Origin: CAWJJM01 sp963843275
GTDB taxonomy: Bacteria; Acidobacteriota; Thermoanaerobaculia; Multivoradales; JBCCEF01
Direction: 5' to 3'
Assembly: GCA_963843275.1 (NCBI GenBank)
Contig: CAWJJM010000012.1
Coordinates: 744,001 to 808,000, forward strand
Length of the DNA stretch: 64,000 nt
Shown here: piece by piece, positions 8,362 through 20,852 of the stretch
Layout of the letters: the number at the start of each line of letters is the position of its first letter
How positions within the stretch are numbered: the stretch's first letter is position 1
Made by a program: the position numbers and the translations under genes
The notes under the pieces: model-generated
Database searches by the model: none
Told to the model about the DNA's origin: nothing
Seen by the model: the letters and a program-made list of their open reading frames with translations, nothing else

Positions 8362-10085
8362 GGGTTGGTCGTCGCCGGCGGCCGGCTCGGCGTCGGCGGG
8401 GCGGCGCCGCGCAGGGCCCCGACCGCTTCGATCGCCATCCACACCGCGGATCCGAGCACCACGACGCCGATGATCCCGAGCAGGTAGTTCGGCGTCGCGC
8501 CGCCCATCCCCCACCACTTGCCGAGCGTGGTCAGCATCGCCCAGACGGTCATCACCAGCAGGAAGCACATCGGTGCCACCACCGGCCAGATCGCCCGCCC
8601 GTGGCGCTTGAGGTAGACCGCGATGACCAGCAGCGACAGTGCGGCGAGCAGCTGGTTGGTGGTGCCGAACAGCGGCCAGATCACCAGGCCGCCCGAGCCG
8701 ACGCCGCCGCCGGGGGCGGTGGCGCCGAAGGCGAGCAGCAGGCAGGTGCCGACCGCGATCGAGGTGGCGACGTCGGGCTTCTTGAGGACCGGCATGTGCC
8801 AGATCTCGCCGATCTCGCCGACGATGTAGCGCTGCAGCCGCACGCCGGTGTCCATGGTGGTGGCCGCGAAGCTGACCACGATGACGGTGGCGAAGACCTC
8901 GCCGACCGCCACCGAGATCCCGAGGTTCTCGGCCATGTGGGCCAGGCCGGAGACGAAGAAGCCGGCGGCGCCGCCGCTGGCCGAGGCCCAGTCCTTGTAG
9001 AAGCTGCCGAACCACTCGGCCTGGGTGGCCGCCAGTCCGGCGGTGACGCAGAGGATCGCGCCGAGGGCCAGGGCACCCTCGCCGACCGCGCCCATGTAGC
9101 CCACGAACTTGGCGTCGGTCTCCTTGTCGAGCTGCTTCGACGAGGTGCCGGACGACACCAGCCCGTGGAAGCCGGAGATGGCGCCGCAGGCGATGGTGAT
9201 GAACAGCAGCGGGAACAGCGGCGGCGCGCCGCCGGCGGCGGCGTTGTGGTTGATCGCCGGGGCGGCGATCGTCGGCATGCCGATGAGCAGCCCGATGTAG
9301 AGGATCGCCAGGCCGACGATCAGCTCGTGGGAGTTGATGTAGTCACGCGGCTGCAGCAGCAGCCACACCGGCAGGCGCGAGGCGATGTAGGCGTAGATGA
9401 AGAGGATGACCACCCAGGCGGCGGCGGGCGGCATGCCGAAGGTGCTCTCGGGCAGCGAGAGGTGGGTGAAGCTGCCCACCCAGATGAAGAAGTACAGGGC
9501 GATCAGCGCCCCGATCGAGGGCCACAGGAGCTTGCCGGTGCGCCGGTAGATCAGCCAGCCGACCAGCATGGCGATCGGGATCTCGATCCAGATCGGCAGC
9601 ACGCTGCCCGGGAACTTCACGAACAGGCGCGCGATGATGATCGCGAACACCGCGTTGACCATCAGCAGCAGGAGGAAGATGACGATCAGGAAGAGGGTCC
9701 GGGAGCGCTTCGAGACCACGTCCTCGGTCAGGGCCCCCATCGAGCGCGCCTTGTGGCGCGCCGAGATCCACAGGGTCCCGAAGTCGTGCACGCCGGCGAA
9801 GAAGATGGTGCCGAAGATCACCCACAGCAGGGCCGGCAGCCAGCCCCAGAACACCGCGATGGCCGGGCCGACGATCGGTGCGGCGCCCGCCACGGAGGTG
9901 AAGTGGTGCCCCCACAGGACGTGCTTCTTGGTGGGTACGAAGTCGGTCCCGTCCCGGAACTCGTGGGCCGGAGTGACGAAGTTCGGGTCCAGCTTGTAGA
10001 TCGACTGGGCCAGGAAGCGGGCATAGACAAAGTACGCAATCACGTACGCGCCCATGCCCAGGATGGCGATCAGAAACGCATTCAT
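8358..10085 (-). CDS. cstA: Carbon starvation protein A, peptide/pyruvate transporter family
   Basis: A 575-residue polytopic inner-membrane protein with some 15-16 hydrophobic segments. The N-terminal signature is intact: YKLDPNFVTPAHEFRDGTDF, KHVLWGHHFTSVAGAAPIVG, FAGVHDFGTLWISARHKARS. CstA-family members (CstA, BtsT) import peptides or pyruvate when carbon is scarce. The ATG has a strong GGAGGAGGGGAG upstream. It heads an operon with the 90-residue gene and the ArsA-like ATPase. A minus-strand terminator hairpin lies about 225 bases upstream in what would be its leader (see 10311-10350), so attenuation is possible. Confidence 0.95.
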   Translation of the reverse strand: MNAFLIAILGMGAYVIAYFVYARFLAQSIYKLDPNFVTPAHEFRDGTDFVPTKKHVLWGHHFTSVAGAAPIVGPAIAVFWGWLPALLWVIFGTIFFAGVHDFGTLWISARHKARSMGALTEDVVSKRSRTLFLIVIFLLLLMVNAVFAIIIARLFVKFPGSVLPIWIEIPIAMLVGWLIYRRTGKLLWPSIGALIALYFFIWVGSFTHLSLPESTFGMPPAAAWVVILFIYAYIASRLPVWLLLQPRDYINSHELIVGLAILYIGLLIGMPTIAAPAINHNAAAGGAPPLFPLLFITIACGAISGFHGLVSSGTSSKQLDKETDAKFVGYMGAVGEGALALGAILCVTAGLAATQAEWFGSFYKDWASASGGAAGFFVSGLAHMAENLGISVAVGEVFATVIVVSFAATTMDTGVRLQRYIVGEIGEIWHMPVLKKPDVATSIAVGTCLLLAFGATAPGGGVGSGGLVIWPLFGTTNQLLAALSLLVIAVYLKRHGRAIWPVVAPMCFLLVMTVWAMLTTLGKWWGMGGATPNYLLGIIGVVVLGSAVWMAIEAVGALRGAAPPTPSRPPATTNP

Positions 10086-10310
10086 CTCCCCCTCCTCCTT
10101 TGCTCCGCCGCCAGCGGCGACCGCCCCGGCCGCCGTCGGGCGACGGCGTCGGCAGATGGATCCGCGGGCAGGAGCGGGGAGCTCCCGCCGCGAGGGACCG
10201 AGAGCTCAAAGAGCGTTGGAAAAAGCGCTTCCGAGTATAGGCGAGCGGGCGGCGCGAGGACAAGTGAGCGTTGACTCGCCGCGCGCACGGGGGCCGGCGT
10301 CCGCGGGAGG

Positions 10311-10350
10311 AAAAAGGGGGGCGGGAGGCGTCGTCGCCGACCTCCCGCCC
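10311..10350 (-). terminator. Intrinsic terminator on the minus strand, in the cstA leader region
   Basis: Read on the minus strand: GGGCGGGAGG, a 12-base loop, CCTCCCGCCC, then CCTTTTT. Stem, loop and T run are those of a textbook Rho-independent terminator. No minus-strand gene lies upstream that would need it, so it may be an attenuator in a long cstA leader, the 3' end of a small RNA, or an antisense insulator. Confidence 0.6.
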
Positions 10351-10473
10351 CGGGGATTCGGAGAACCGCGGACGGAGCGGTGACCCGCCCCGCCCTCGAC
10401 TCCGCTCCCTGTACGCGCCGCGGCGGCGTGCGGATTGCTCCCGCCGCCGGCCGGGGGGCGCCGGGCCGGGCGG

Positions 10474-10479
10474 TATAAT
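10474..10479 (+). promoter_or_regulatory. TATAAT -10 element of the mutase large-subunit gene
   Basis: A perfect TATAAT in very GC-rich sequence, 96 bases before the ATG at 10575. No -35 hexamer is evident at the usual spacing. Transcription would start near 10486, just before the leader hairpin. Confidence 0.65.
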
Positions 10480-10490
10480 CGCTGCAAGAC

Positions 10491-10524
10491 GAGCGGTGCG
10501 GGGGCGCAGGTCCCCGTACCGCTC
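10491..10524 (+). promoter_or_regulatory. Leader hairpin of the mutase large-subunit mRNA
   Basis: GAGCGGTGCGGGG pairs with CCCCGTACCGCTC (13 pairs, one G-U) around an 8-base loop GCGCAGGT. It would sit at the very 5' end of the transcript, where it could protect the mRNA or bind a regulator. No known riboswitch class was recognised. Confidence 0.45.
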
Positions 10525-10574
10525 CGTGTCTGCGCCCTCGCCACCCGATGCCGAACCGTGAAAAGGAGCTGTCG

Positions 10575-12347
<1,773 letters not shown>

Positions 12348-12378
12348 GCCGCCCCGAGCACCCGCACCCGGGAGAGCC

Positions 12379-13662
12379 ATGATCGACGACCTGACCCGCA
12401 CCGCCCCCGCCGACCTGCGCGCCGACCTGGCGCACCGCTACCGTGCCGTCCGGGGAACCACCGAGGACCTCTGCCGGCCGCTGGTCACCGACGACTACCA
12501 GGTGCAGAGCGTGCCCGAGGCGAGCCCTCCCAAGTGGCACCTGGCCCACGTCTCGTGGTTCTTCGAGACCTTCGTGCTGCAGCCGTTCGCCGCGGGCTAT
12601 CGCGACTTCCACCCGCGCTTCGGCTACCTGTTCAACTCCTACTACCGGGCGGTGGGCCCCTTCCACGCCCGCGGCGCCCGGGCGGTTCTGTCGCGGCCGA
12701 CGGTCGAGGAGGTCTACGCCTACCGCGCCCACGTCGACGACGCCGTCGGGCACCTGTTCGACCGCGTCGCCGACGAGCACCTGCCGGAGGTGGCGTCGCG
12801 CGTCACCCTCGGGCTGAACCACGAGCAGCAGCACCAGGAGCTGCTGCTGATGGACGTCAAGCGCAACTTCGGCGAGAACCCGCTGCTGCCCGCCTACCGC
12901 GAGGACCTGCCGGCGCTCGCCGGCGCCGAGGCGCCGCCGCTGGCCTGGCACGACCACGCCGGCGGCATCCGCGAGATCGGCTGGGCGGGGGACGGGTTCG
13001 CCTACGACAACGAGGTGCCGCGGCACCGCGTGCTGCTCGAGGACTTCCGGCTCGCCTCGCGCCCGGTGACCAACGGCGAGTACCGCGAGTTCATCGCCGC
13101 CGGCGGCTACGCGGAGCCCACCCTGTGGCTGTCGGACGGCTGGACCGCGGTGGAGCAGCGTGGCTGGCGGGCGCCGCTGTACTGGCGCGAGGAGGACGGC
13201 GTGTGGAGCGAGTTCACCCTCGCCGGCCTCCGCCCGCTCGACGCGGCCGCGCCGGTCTGTCACCTGAGCTTCTTCGAGGCCGACGCCTACGCGCGCTGGG
13301 CCGGCAAGCGTCTGCCCTCGGAGGCCGAGCTCGAGGTGGCGACGGCGGAGCGGCCGCTCGAGGGGAACTTCCTCGACACCGGGCTGCTGCAGCCGCGCCC
13401 CGCCCGCGGCGACGACGACGGCCAGTGGTTCGGCGACGTCTGGGAGTGGACCCGCTCGGCCTACGGCCCCTATCCGGGCTCGCGCCCGCTCGCCGGCGCC
13501 CTGGGCGAGTACAACGCCAAGTTCATGGCCAACCAGTTCGTCCTCCGCGGCGGCTGCTGCGTCACCCCGCGCAGCCACCTGCGGGCCACCTACCGCAACT
13601 TCTTCTACCCCCACGAGCGCTGGCCCTTCACCGGGCTGCGGCTGGCCGCCGACGGCGGCTGA
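12379..13662 (+). CDS. egtB: Ergothioneine biosynthesis protein EgtB (iron-dependent sulfoxide synthase)
   Basis: A 427-residue protein with an N-terminal DinB_2 domain and a C-terminal formylglycine-generating-enzyme-type domain, the EgtB architecture. The three-histidine iron site is visible: His57 in WHLAHVSWFFE and the HxxxHxE motif His148, His152, Glu154 in LNHEQQHQELLLMD. The C-terminal domain has DVWEWTRSAYGPYPG and GGCCVTPRSHLRATYRNFF. EgtB joins cysteine or gamma-glutamylcysteine to hercynine using oxygen. No egtD methyltransferase is in the window, so hercynine synthesis must be encoded elsewhere or the substrate differs. It starts 31 bases after the mutase gene, with GGAGAG before ATG, so the two are probably co-transcribed. 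Confidence 0.93.
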   Translation: MIDDLTRTAPADLRADLAHRYRAVRGTTEDLCRPLVTDDYQVQSVPEASPPKWHLAHVSWFFETFVLQPFAAGYRDFHPRFGYLFNSYYRAVGPFHARGARAVLSRPTVEEVYAYRAHVDDAVGHLFDRVADEHLPEVASRVTLGLNHEQQHQELLLMDVKRNFGENPLLPAYREDLPALAGAEAPPLAWHDHAGGIREIGWAGDGFAYDNEVPRHRVLLEDFRLASRPVTNGEYREFIAAGGYAEPTLWLSDGWTAVEQRGWRAPLYWREEDGVWSEFTLAGLRPLDAAAPVCHLSFFEADAYARWAGKRLPSEAELEVATAERPLEGNFLDTGLLQPRPARGDDDGQWFGDVWEWTRSAYGPYPGSRPLAGALGEYNAKFMANQFVLRGGCCVTPRSHLRATYRNFFYPHERWPFTGLRLAADGG

Positions 13663-13684
13663 GCCGGGCGGCCGGCGGCCGCGC

Positions 13685-15280
13685 CTACTCGGCGCCGGCC
13701 GTCGGATCGATCCCGAGCTGCTCGGCGAGCAGGCCGCAGAGGTCGCCGAGGTGGCGACAGGCCAGCCGCGGCCGGAGCGGCAGGGCGAGCGACAGCATCC
13801 CCTGCAGCGCCCGCCAGGCCAGCGGCGGCCGGTGCTTGAGCACCTGGTGCCGCCAGCGCTCGGTCGTCCCCCACGGGGTGAAGCGGACCACGATCGTCGG
13901 AGAGGCGAGCCGCGCCGCCTCGCGGACGAGGACGCCGCCCCAGCCGCGGCGCGGTACCCGCACCGTCTGCAGGCGGGGGTGCTCCACGCCGGCCAGCTCC
14001 CACCAGGCGTCGGCGCCCACGTAGCAGTGGATCCGCGCCGACGGGAAGGCGGCGAGGAGCAGCCGGGCGGCGACCGGCCAGCGGCCCACCGGGCCGCCGC
14101 AGAGGACCGCCAGCCGCCGCACGCGGTGACGGCGCATCAGCCAGGGGTCGAGGCGGCGCCGCAGGTCGGCGAGGTCCCAGGCGTCGGGTGCCAGCTTCGA
14201 CGCGGCGGGGAGCCGCGGGCGGCCGCCCAGCCGGTAGGCGCGCTCGGTGGGCGGTCCCGCGGCGGTGGTCCGCGCGGCGCGGCGCCGCGGGAAGGCCGCC
14301 GCGGCGGCGCCCCCGCCGAGCTGCGAGGCGTAGATCGACACCAGCCGGAGCTTGTCGGCCAGGACGTCGCCGACGTCGGCCTCGTCGGTCACCAGCGGCG
14401 TGCCGCGGGAGGCGAGGGCGCGCCGGATCTCGCTCGGCTGGTGCGGGAAGTGGTCGGCGAAGGGATGGTCCTCGTAGAGCAGCACCGGGCGCCGCCCCAG
14501 CCGGTCCCAGTGGTCGCCGAGGAAGGCGAGGCAGGCGTCGCGGGTGACGCGGTGGTCCACGTGGCCCCCCACCCCCATCGGGATCCACAGCTCCGCCGGA
14601 TCGAGCGGCAGGATCGCCGCGGCGAGACGCCGCGCGAGGCGCCGCACCTCTCCCGGCAGGGGCGGGAAGGCGAGGAAGGCGGCGAGGGCGTCGCGCAGCC
14701 GGGGCAGCGACTCGCGGGTCCACTCCTCGGCGGGCCGCAAGCGCAGTGGGGCGTCGGGGAGGTCGAGGGCGCGGTGCTCGGCGCCGAGGAGCTCGCAGAC
14801 CACGCCGGACTCGGCGAGCCGCAGCGCGGTCACCGCCTCGGCGTCGAGCGGCGAGCCGCGCAGGGCGCCCTGCCGGTCGAGGCTCGAGCGGCCGCAGACG
14901 GAGAGCACCACCACCCGGCGGCGGCCGGCGAGCTGCAGCAGGCGGCCGCCGACGCTGAAGGCGGCGTCGTGCATGTGCGGCTCGACGACGACCAGCGGGC
15001 GGCCGGCGGTCGCCGGAGCGCGCCGGAGGCGCTCGACCACCCGGGCCCGGTGCCAGGCCGACAGCGACGGCTCGGCGCCGGGGAACCGGGCCAGGAGGTC
15101 GCCGACGGCAGGCCGGTCGGCGAGGGCGTCGAAGAGCTCCACCTCCTCGCGGCGCAGCCAGAGCACCGGGCGGTCCGAGAGGAGCGAGCGCACCTCGCGG
15201 CCCTGGCGGCGATAGTGCGGCCGGAGCACGACCCGTTCGGGAGCGGTCGTTCCGGCCGCCGGATGGCGTTCCGGTTCCAC
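13685..15280 (-). CDS. PIG-L-family deacetylase with an extra C-terminal domain
   Basis: A 531-residue protein. Residues of about 95-330 form a PIG-L/LmbE-like metal-dependent deacetylase domain: the usual AHPDD motif appears as PHMHDAA (His102, His104, Asp105), and the distal metal motif GGHVDHRVT is intact (His240, His243). In MshB-type enzymes the first Asp of HPDD is the catalytic base; here it is His104, so activity may be altered. The C-terminal 170 residues (from about RRHRVRRLAVLCGGPVGRWP) look like a separate alpha/beta domain I do not recognise. Start GTG 15280 is chosen for GAGGT about 8 bases upstream; it is not certain. Substrate unknown; relatives act on GlcNAc-linked lipids or thiols. 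It is convergent with egtB. Confidence 0.7.
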   Translation of the reverse strand: MEPERHPAAGTTAPERVVLRPHYRRQGREVRSLLSDRPVLWLRREEVELFDALADRPAVGDLLARFPGAEPSLSAWHRARVVERLRRAPATAGRPLVVVEPHMHDAAFSVGGRLLQLAGRRRVVVLSVCGRSSLDRQGALRGSPLDAEAVTALRLAESGVVCELLGAEHRALDLPDAPLRLRPAEEWTRESLPRLRDALAAFLAFPPLPGEVRRLARRLAAAILPLDPAELWIPMGVGGHVDHRVTRDACLAFLGDHWDRLGRRPVLLYEDHPFADHFPHQPSEIRRALASRGTPLVTDEADVGDVLADKLRLVSIYASQLGGGAAAAAFPRRRAARTTAAGPPTERAYRLGGRPRLPAASKLAPDAWDLADLRRRLDPWLMRRHRVRRLAVLCGGPVGRWPVAARLLLAAFPSARIHCYVGADAWWELAGVEHPRLQTVRVPRRGWGGVLVREAARLASPTIVVRFTPWGTTERWRHQVLKHRPPLAWRALQGMLSLALPLRPRLACRHLGDLCGLLAEQLGIDPTAGAE

Positions 15281-15495
15281 GCGGTCGTTACCTCGCGGGT
15301 GCTGCAGCCCTGCTCTGACTACCTGGAAAGGCGGGGAACAGCATAGCATCCCGCCCGGCGGGGTGGGAGCGAGGCCGTCCGGGCGGCGAGCTCGCGGTCG
15401 CGGCGCGGCCGGTGGCCGGCGCGTGGCCGGGGCGGGGGTCGCCGGCGCCGCGGCCGGCGCGCCGCGGGGACGGCCGGACGGCGCTCTTTCCTTGC

Positions 15496-15501
15496 TACAA
15501 T
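15496..15501 (+). promoter_or_regulatory. TACAAT -10 element directly upstream of the B12-binding subunit
   Basis: TTGCTACAAT with an extended TGC, ending 7 bases before ATG 15509. There is no Shine-Dalgarno sequence between them, so transcription probably starts at or beside the ATG (leaderless mRNA). Confidence 0.6.
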
Positions 15502-15508
15502 CCCCGCC

Positions 15509-15910
15509 ATGGGATCCCGGACCTATCGCATCCTGGTCGCCAAGCCCGGCCTCGACGGTCACGACCGCGGCGCCAAGGTGGTGGCGCGGGCGCTGCGCGA
15601 CGCCGGCTTCGAGGTCGTCTACACGGGTCTGCGGCAGACCCCGGAGCAGGTGGTGGCGGCCGCGGTGCAGGAGGACGTCGACGGCATCGGGCTGTCGATC
15701 CTCTCGGGGGCGCACAACAAGCTCCTGCCGGAGGTGGTGCGGCTGCTGCGCGAGCAGGACGCGGGGGACATCCTGGTCTTCGCCGGCGGCATCATCCCGG
15801 AGCAGGACATCCGGGCGCTGAAGGAGGCCGGGATCGACGAGATCTTCCTGCCCGGCACCTCGACCCGCGAGATCGTCGAGTACCTCAACCGGCGGCTGGC
15901 GGCGGCGTGA
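15509..15910 (+). CDS. Cobalamin-binding subunit of an acyl-CoA mutase
   Basis: A 133-residue B12-binding Rossmann-like domain protein. The base-off B12 motif is complete: GLDGHDRG (Asp-x-His-x-x-Gly, the His ligating cobalt), then LSILSGAH (SxL) and FAGGIIPE (GG). This is the size of the separate small subunit (McmB/IcmB/HcmB type). It probably pairs with the large subunit at 10575, 3.2 kb upstream on the same strand, because no other large subunit is in the window; the two genes are separated by egtB and a gene on the opposite strand. It appears leaderless. The receiver gene follows 19 bases downstream. Confidence 0.9.
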   Translation: MGSRTYRILVAKPGLDGHDRGAKVVARALRDAGFEVVYTGLRQTPEQVVAAAVQEDVDGIGLSILSGAHNKLLPEVVRLLREQDAGDILVFAGGIIPEQDIRALKEAGIDEIFLPGTSTREIVEYLNRRLAAA

Positions 15911-15929
15911 TCTTCTCTTCGGAGGGCGC

Positions 15930-17177
15930 ATGACGAACACGATCCTGCTGGCCGACGACAGCGTGACCATCCAGAAGGTCATCGAGCTGACCTTCATGGA
16001 CGAGGACTACGAGGTCGTGGCGGTCGGCAACGGCGACGAGGCGCTGGACCGGCTCGAGGAGCTGACGCCGGACGTGGTGATCGCCGACGTCCACATGCCG
16101 GGAGCTTCGGGCTACGACGTCGCGAAGCGGGCCAAGCAGCTCCATCCGCAGGCGCCGGTGCTGCTGCTGGTCGGCACCTTCGAGCCCTTCGACGAAAGCG
16201 ACTACGACGGTTCGGGCGCCGACGCCGTCCTGAAGAAGCCGTTCGACTCGCAGGAGCTGCTGCAGCGGGTCAGCGAGCTGATGCAGGCGCACGCCGGGGC
16301 GGCCGCCGGTGCCGCGCCCGAGGCGGCGGCGGACGAGGGCGACGAGGCCCCCGCCTTCACCCCGGACACCCTGGCGGTGGCCGCCGAGCCCGCCGGGGCC
16401 GAGGAGCCTCCCGTCGCCGCGGCGGACGCCGCCGGCGCCGGGGAGGACGAGATGGTGAGCGTCGGCTCGATGGCGGAGGAGAGCTTCGAGCCGGGGTGGG
16501 AGGACGAGAAGACCGACACCTGGCGGGTGACCCCGCCGGAGGACGTCGAGGGCCCGGGCGCGGTCGGCGCCGACCTGGGGACGCGGGCGCTGTCCGGCTT
16601 CGGCTCGGCCCTCGACGAGGAGGGCCCGGCGGAGGAGACCGTGCGGGAGGGGGCCTGGGCGCCGTGGGCGGACGAGGTCCCCGCGGCGGCGTCGCAGGAG
16701 GAGGCCGCCGAGGCCACGGCGGACGAGGAGCCGGCGTGGGAGCCCGACCCGACGGGCTGGGACCCGATGGCCACCGGCGCCGGCGGGATCCCCGTGCCGG
16801 CGGTGGAGGCGGCGGACGACGACGAGCCGCCCGCCGCCGAGCCCGACGCGGAGGCCACGCCCTTCAGCGAGGCCGAGCCGGGCCCGGCCTTCCCCGACGC
16901 CTCGGCGGAGGAGGAGCCGTTCCCGGAGCTCGACCGCCCCGCCCCGGGAGGGGGCGCCGTGTCGGGGGTTCCCGAGCCGGCCGCCGACGCCGCCGGGGCG
17001 GTGGAGGCCGGCCGGCTCGACGGCCTCTCCGACGACGACGTGGAGCGCGTGGCGCGCCGCGTGGTGGAGATCCTCGGCACCGGCGTGCTGCAGGAGGTCG
17101 CCTGGGAGGTGGTCCCGGACCTCGCCGAGGTGGTGATCAAGGACCGGCTGCGCGAGCTCGAGAGCCAGCTCGACTGA
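15930..17177 (+). CDS. Response-regulator receiver protein with long acidic linker and conserved C-terminal tail
   Basis: A 415-residue protein. Residues 1-115 are a CheY-like receiver: LLADDSVTIQK (acidic pocket), VVIADVHMPG (phospho-acceptor Asp) and VLKKPFDSQELL (conserved Lys). Residues of about 120-360 are a low-complexity Ala/Glu/Asp/Pro linker, strongly acidic and probably unstructured. The last 55 residues, LSDDDVERVARRVVEILG through WEVVPDLAEVVIKDRL, are an amphipathic helical tail I associate with receivers of Acidobacteria and Deltaproteobacteria that carry no DNA-binding domain. It is thus an output by protein contact, perhaps in polarity or motility, which is inference. GGAGG precedes the ATG; it is 19 bases after the B12 subunit gene. 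Confidence 0.8.
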   Translation: MTNTILLADDSVTIQKVIELTFMDEDYEVVAVGNGDEALDRLEELTPDVVIADVHMPGASGYDVAKRAKQLHPQAPVLLLVGTFEPFDESDYDGSGADAVLKKPFDSQELLQRVSELMQAHAGAAAGAAPEAAADEGDEAPAFTPDTLAVAAEPAGAEEPPVAAADAAGAGEDEMVSVGSMAEESFEPGWEDEKTDTWRVTPPEDVEGPGAVGADLGTRALSGFGSALDEEGPAEETVREGAWAPWADEVPAAASQEEAAEATADEEPAWEPDPTGWDPMATGAGGIPVPAVEAADDDEPPAAEPDAEATPFSEAEPGPAFPDASAEEEPFPELDRPAPGGGAVSGVPEPAADAAGAVEAGRLDGLSDDDVERVARRVVEILGTGVLQEVAWEVVPDLAEVVIKDRLRELESQLD

Positions 17178-17258
17178 GCTCCCGCGCCCGCCGCGGACCC
17201 GTTTCCCCCGTTCCACGAGCCCGGCCCGGCGGCCGGGGCGCCGCCCGCGGCGAGTGCA

Positions 17259-17309
17259 CGGTCGCGGCCGCGACCGCGCCCGGCCGCGCGCCGGCCGGCG
17301 CCGGCCGGC
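17259..17309. repeat. Two perfect palindromes before valS
   Basis: CGGTCGCGGCCGCGACCG (17259-17276, 18 bases) and GCCGGCCGGC followed by its own reverse complement (17290-17309, 20 bases) stand 13 bases apart in the 157-base gap between the receiver gene and valS. They could terminate upstream transcripts or form leader structure for valS. I saw no T-box elements. Confidence 0.5.
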
Positions 17310-17334
17310 ATCCGAACCGCAGGAGCAGGAGGGC

Positions 17335-19993
<2,659 letters not shown>

Positions 19994-20007
<14 letters not shown>

Positions 20008-20852
20008 GCCCGGGGGCTTCGACGCCTTCGTCGCCGGCGTCGAGCGCCGGGCCCGCCGGGTGCGCGGCGCGGCGCGCTCCGTCGCCGCCAACCGCATGGT
20101 GCTGCGCGCGGTGGGCTCGACGAACGCCCTGGCGCGGCGTATCGTCGACGAGTACCTGGGAGAGGATCAGGCGCTGCCGCATCTGGCGATCGTCGCCCGC
20201 GAGCAGACGGCGGGGCGGGGCCGGCACGGCCGCGGCTGGGTGAGCCCGCCCGGCGGTGCCTACGTCACGCTGGTGTGGCCGGTGGCGGGGCCGCAGGCCC
20301 TGCAGCCGGTGCCGTTGGCGGTGCCGGTGGCCCTGGCCGGGGCCCTCGGCCGCCACCTGCCCGCGGACCGCCCCTGCCGCATCAAGTGGCCCAACGACCT
20401 GGTGGTCGGCGGGTGCCAAGCTCGGCGGCGTGCTGATCGACGGGATCAGCGGCCCCTCCGGGGGAGGCGCCGCGGCGGCGGTGATCGGCTTCGGGATCAA
20501 CCACGCCCCGGTCGACGGGGTGCCGCCCGCCGCCGGCGGATCGCTCGGGGCCACCTCGTTGACCGCCGAGAGCCCGGCGCCCCCGACGTTGGGCGACCTG
20601 GTCTGGGAGCTGGTGGAGGCGGTCGCCGGGGAGCTCGCCGCCGCGGCCGACGACCTGGTCGACCGCTACCGCGCCCTGTCGGTGCACCGGGTGGGGGACC
20701 GGGTGCGCTGCCGCACCGCCGCGGAGACCCTCGAGGGGGTGTTCCGGGGCTTCGACGAGCGGGGCTTCCTGCGCCTCGAGCTGACCGCCGCCGCGGCGAG
20801 CGCGGCGGCGGGGGAGGAGGTGCGGGTGAGCGCCGGGGAGGTGATGCCGTGA
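19994..20852 (+). CDS. birA: Biotin--[acetyl-CoA-carboxylase] ligase, frame broken once
   Basis: A group I biotin protein ligase (no N-terminal DNA-binding domain) of about 285 residues. It attaches biotin to the carboxyl-carrier protein of acetyl-CoA carboxylase. The first frame gives EQTAGRGRHGRGWVSPPGG (biotinyl-AMP loop) and IKWPNDLVVGG; the product continues one frame over as AKLGGVLIDG and GFGINH. One extra base at about 20413-20414 (GGCGGGTGCCAAG for expected GGCGGG-GCCAAG) separates the halves. As the gene is essential and both halves are well kept, a sequence error is likelier than a real mutation. GTG start, overlapping the end of valS; its stop overlaps the coaX start. Confidence 0.85.

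Larger units (their letters stand above)
10086..10574. other. Divergent intergenic region between cstA and the mutase large subunit
   Basis: 489 bases with no gene. It holds a TATAAT -10 element for the rightward gene, a strong hairpin in that gene's leader, and a leftward terminator-like hairpin with a T run upstream of cstA. I looked for cobalamin riboswitch elements before the B12 mutase and did not recognise any. Confidence 0.6.

Noticed and set aside
10480..10574. Cobalamin riboswitch in the mutase leader
   Set aside because: The leader is only about 90 bases and shows one hairpin; none of the conserved B12-box or core elements was recognised.
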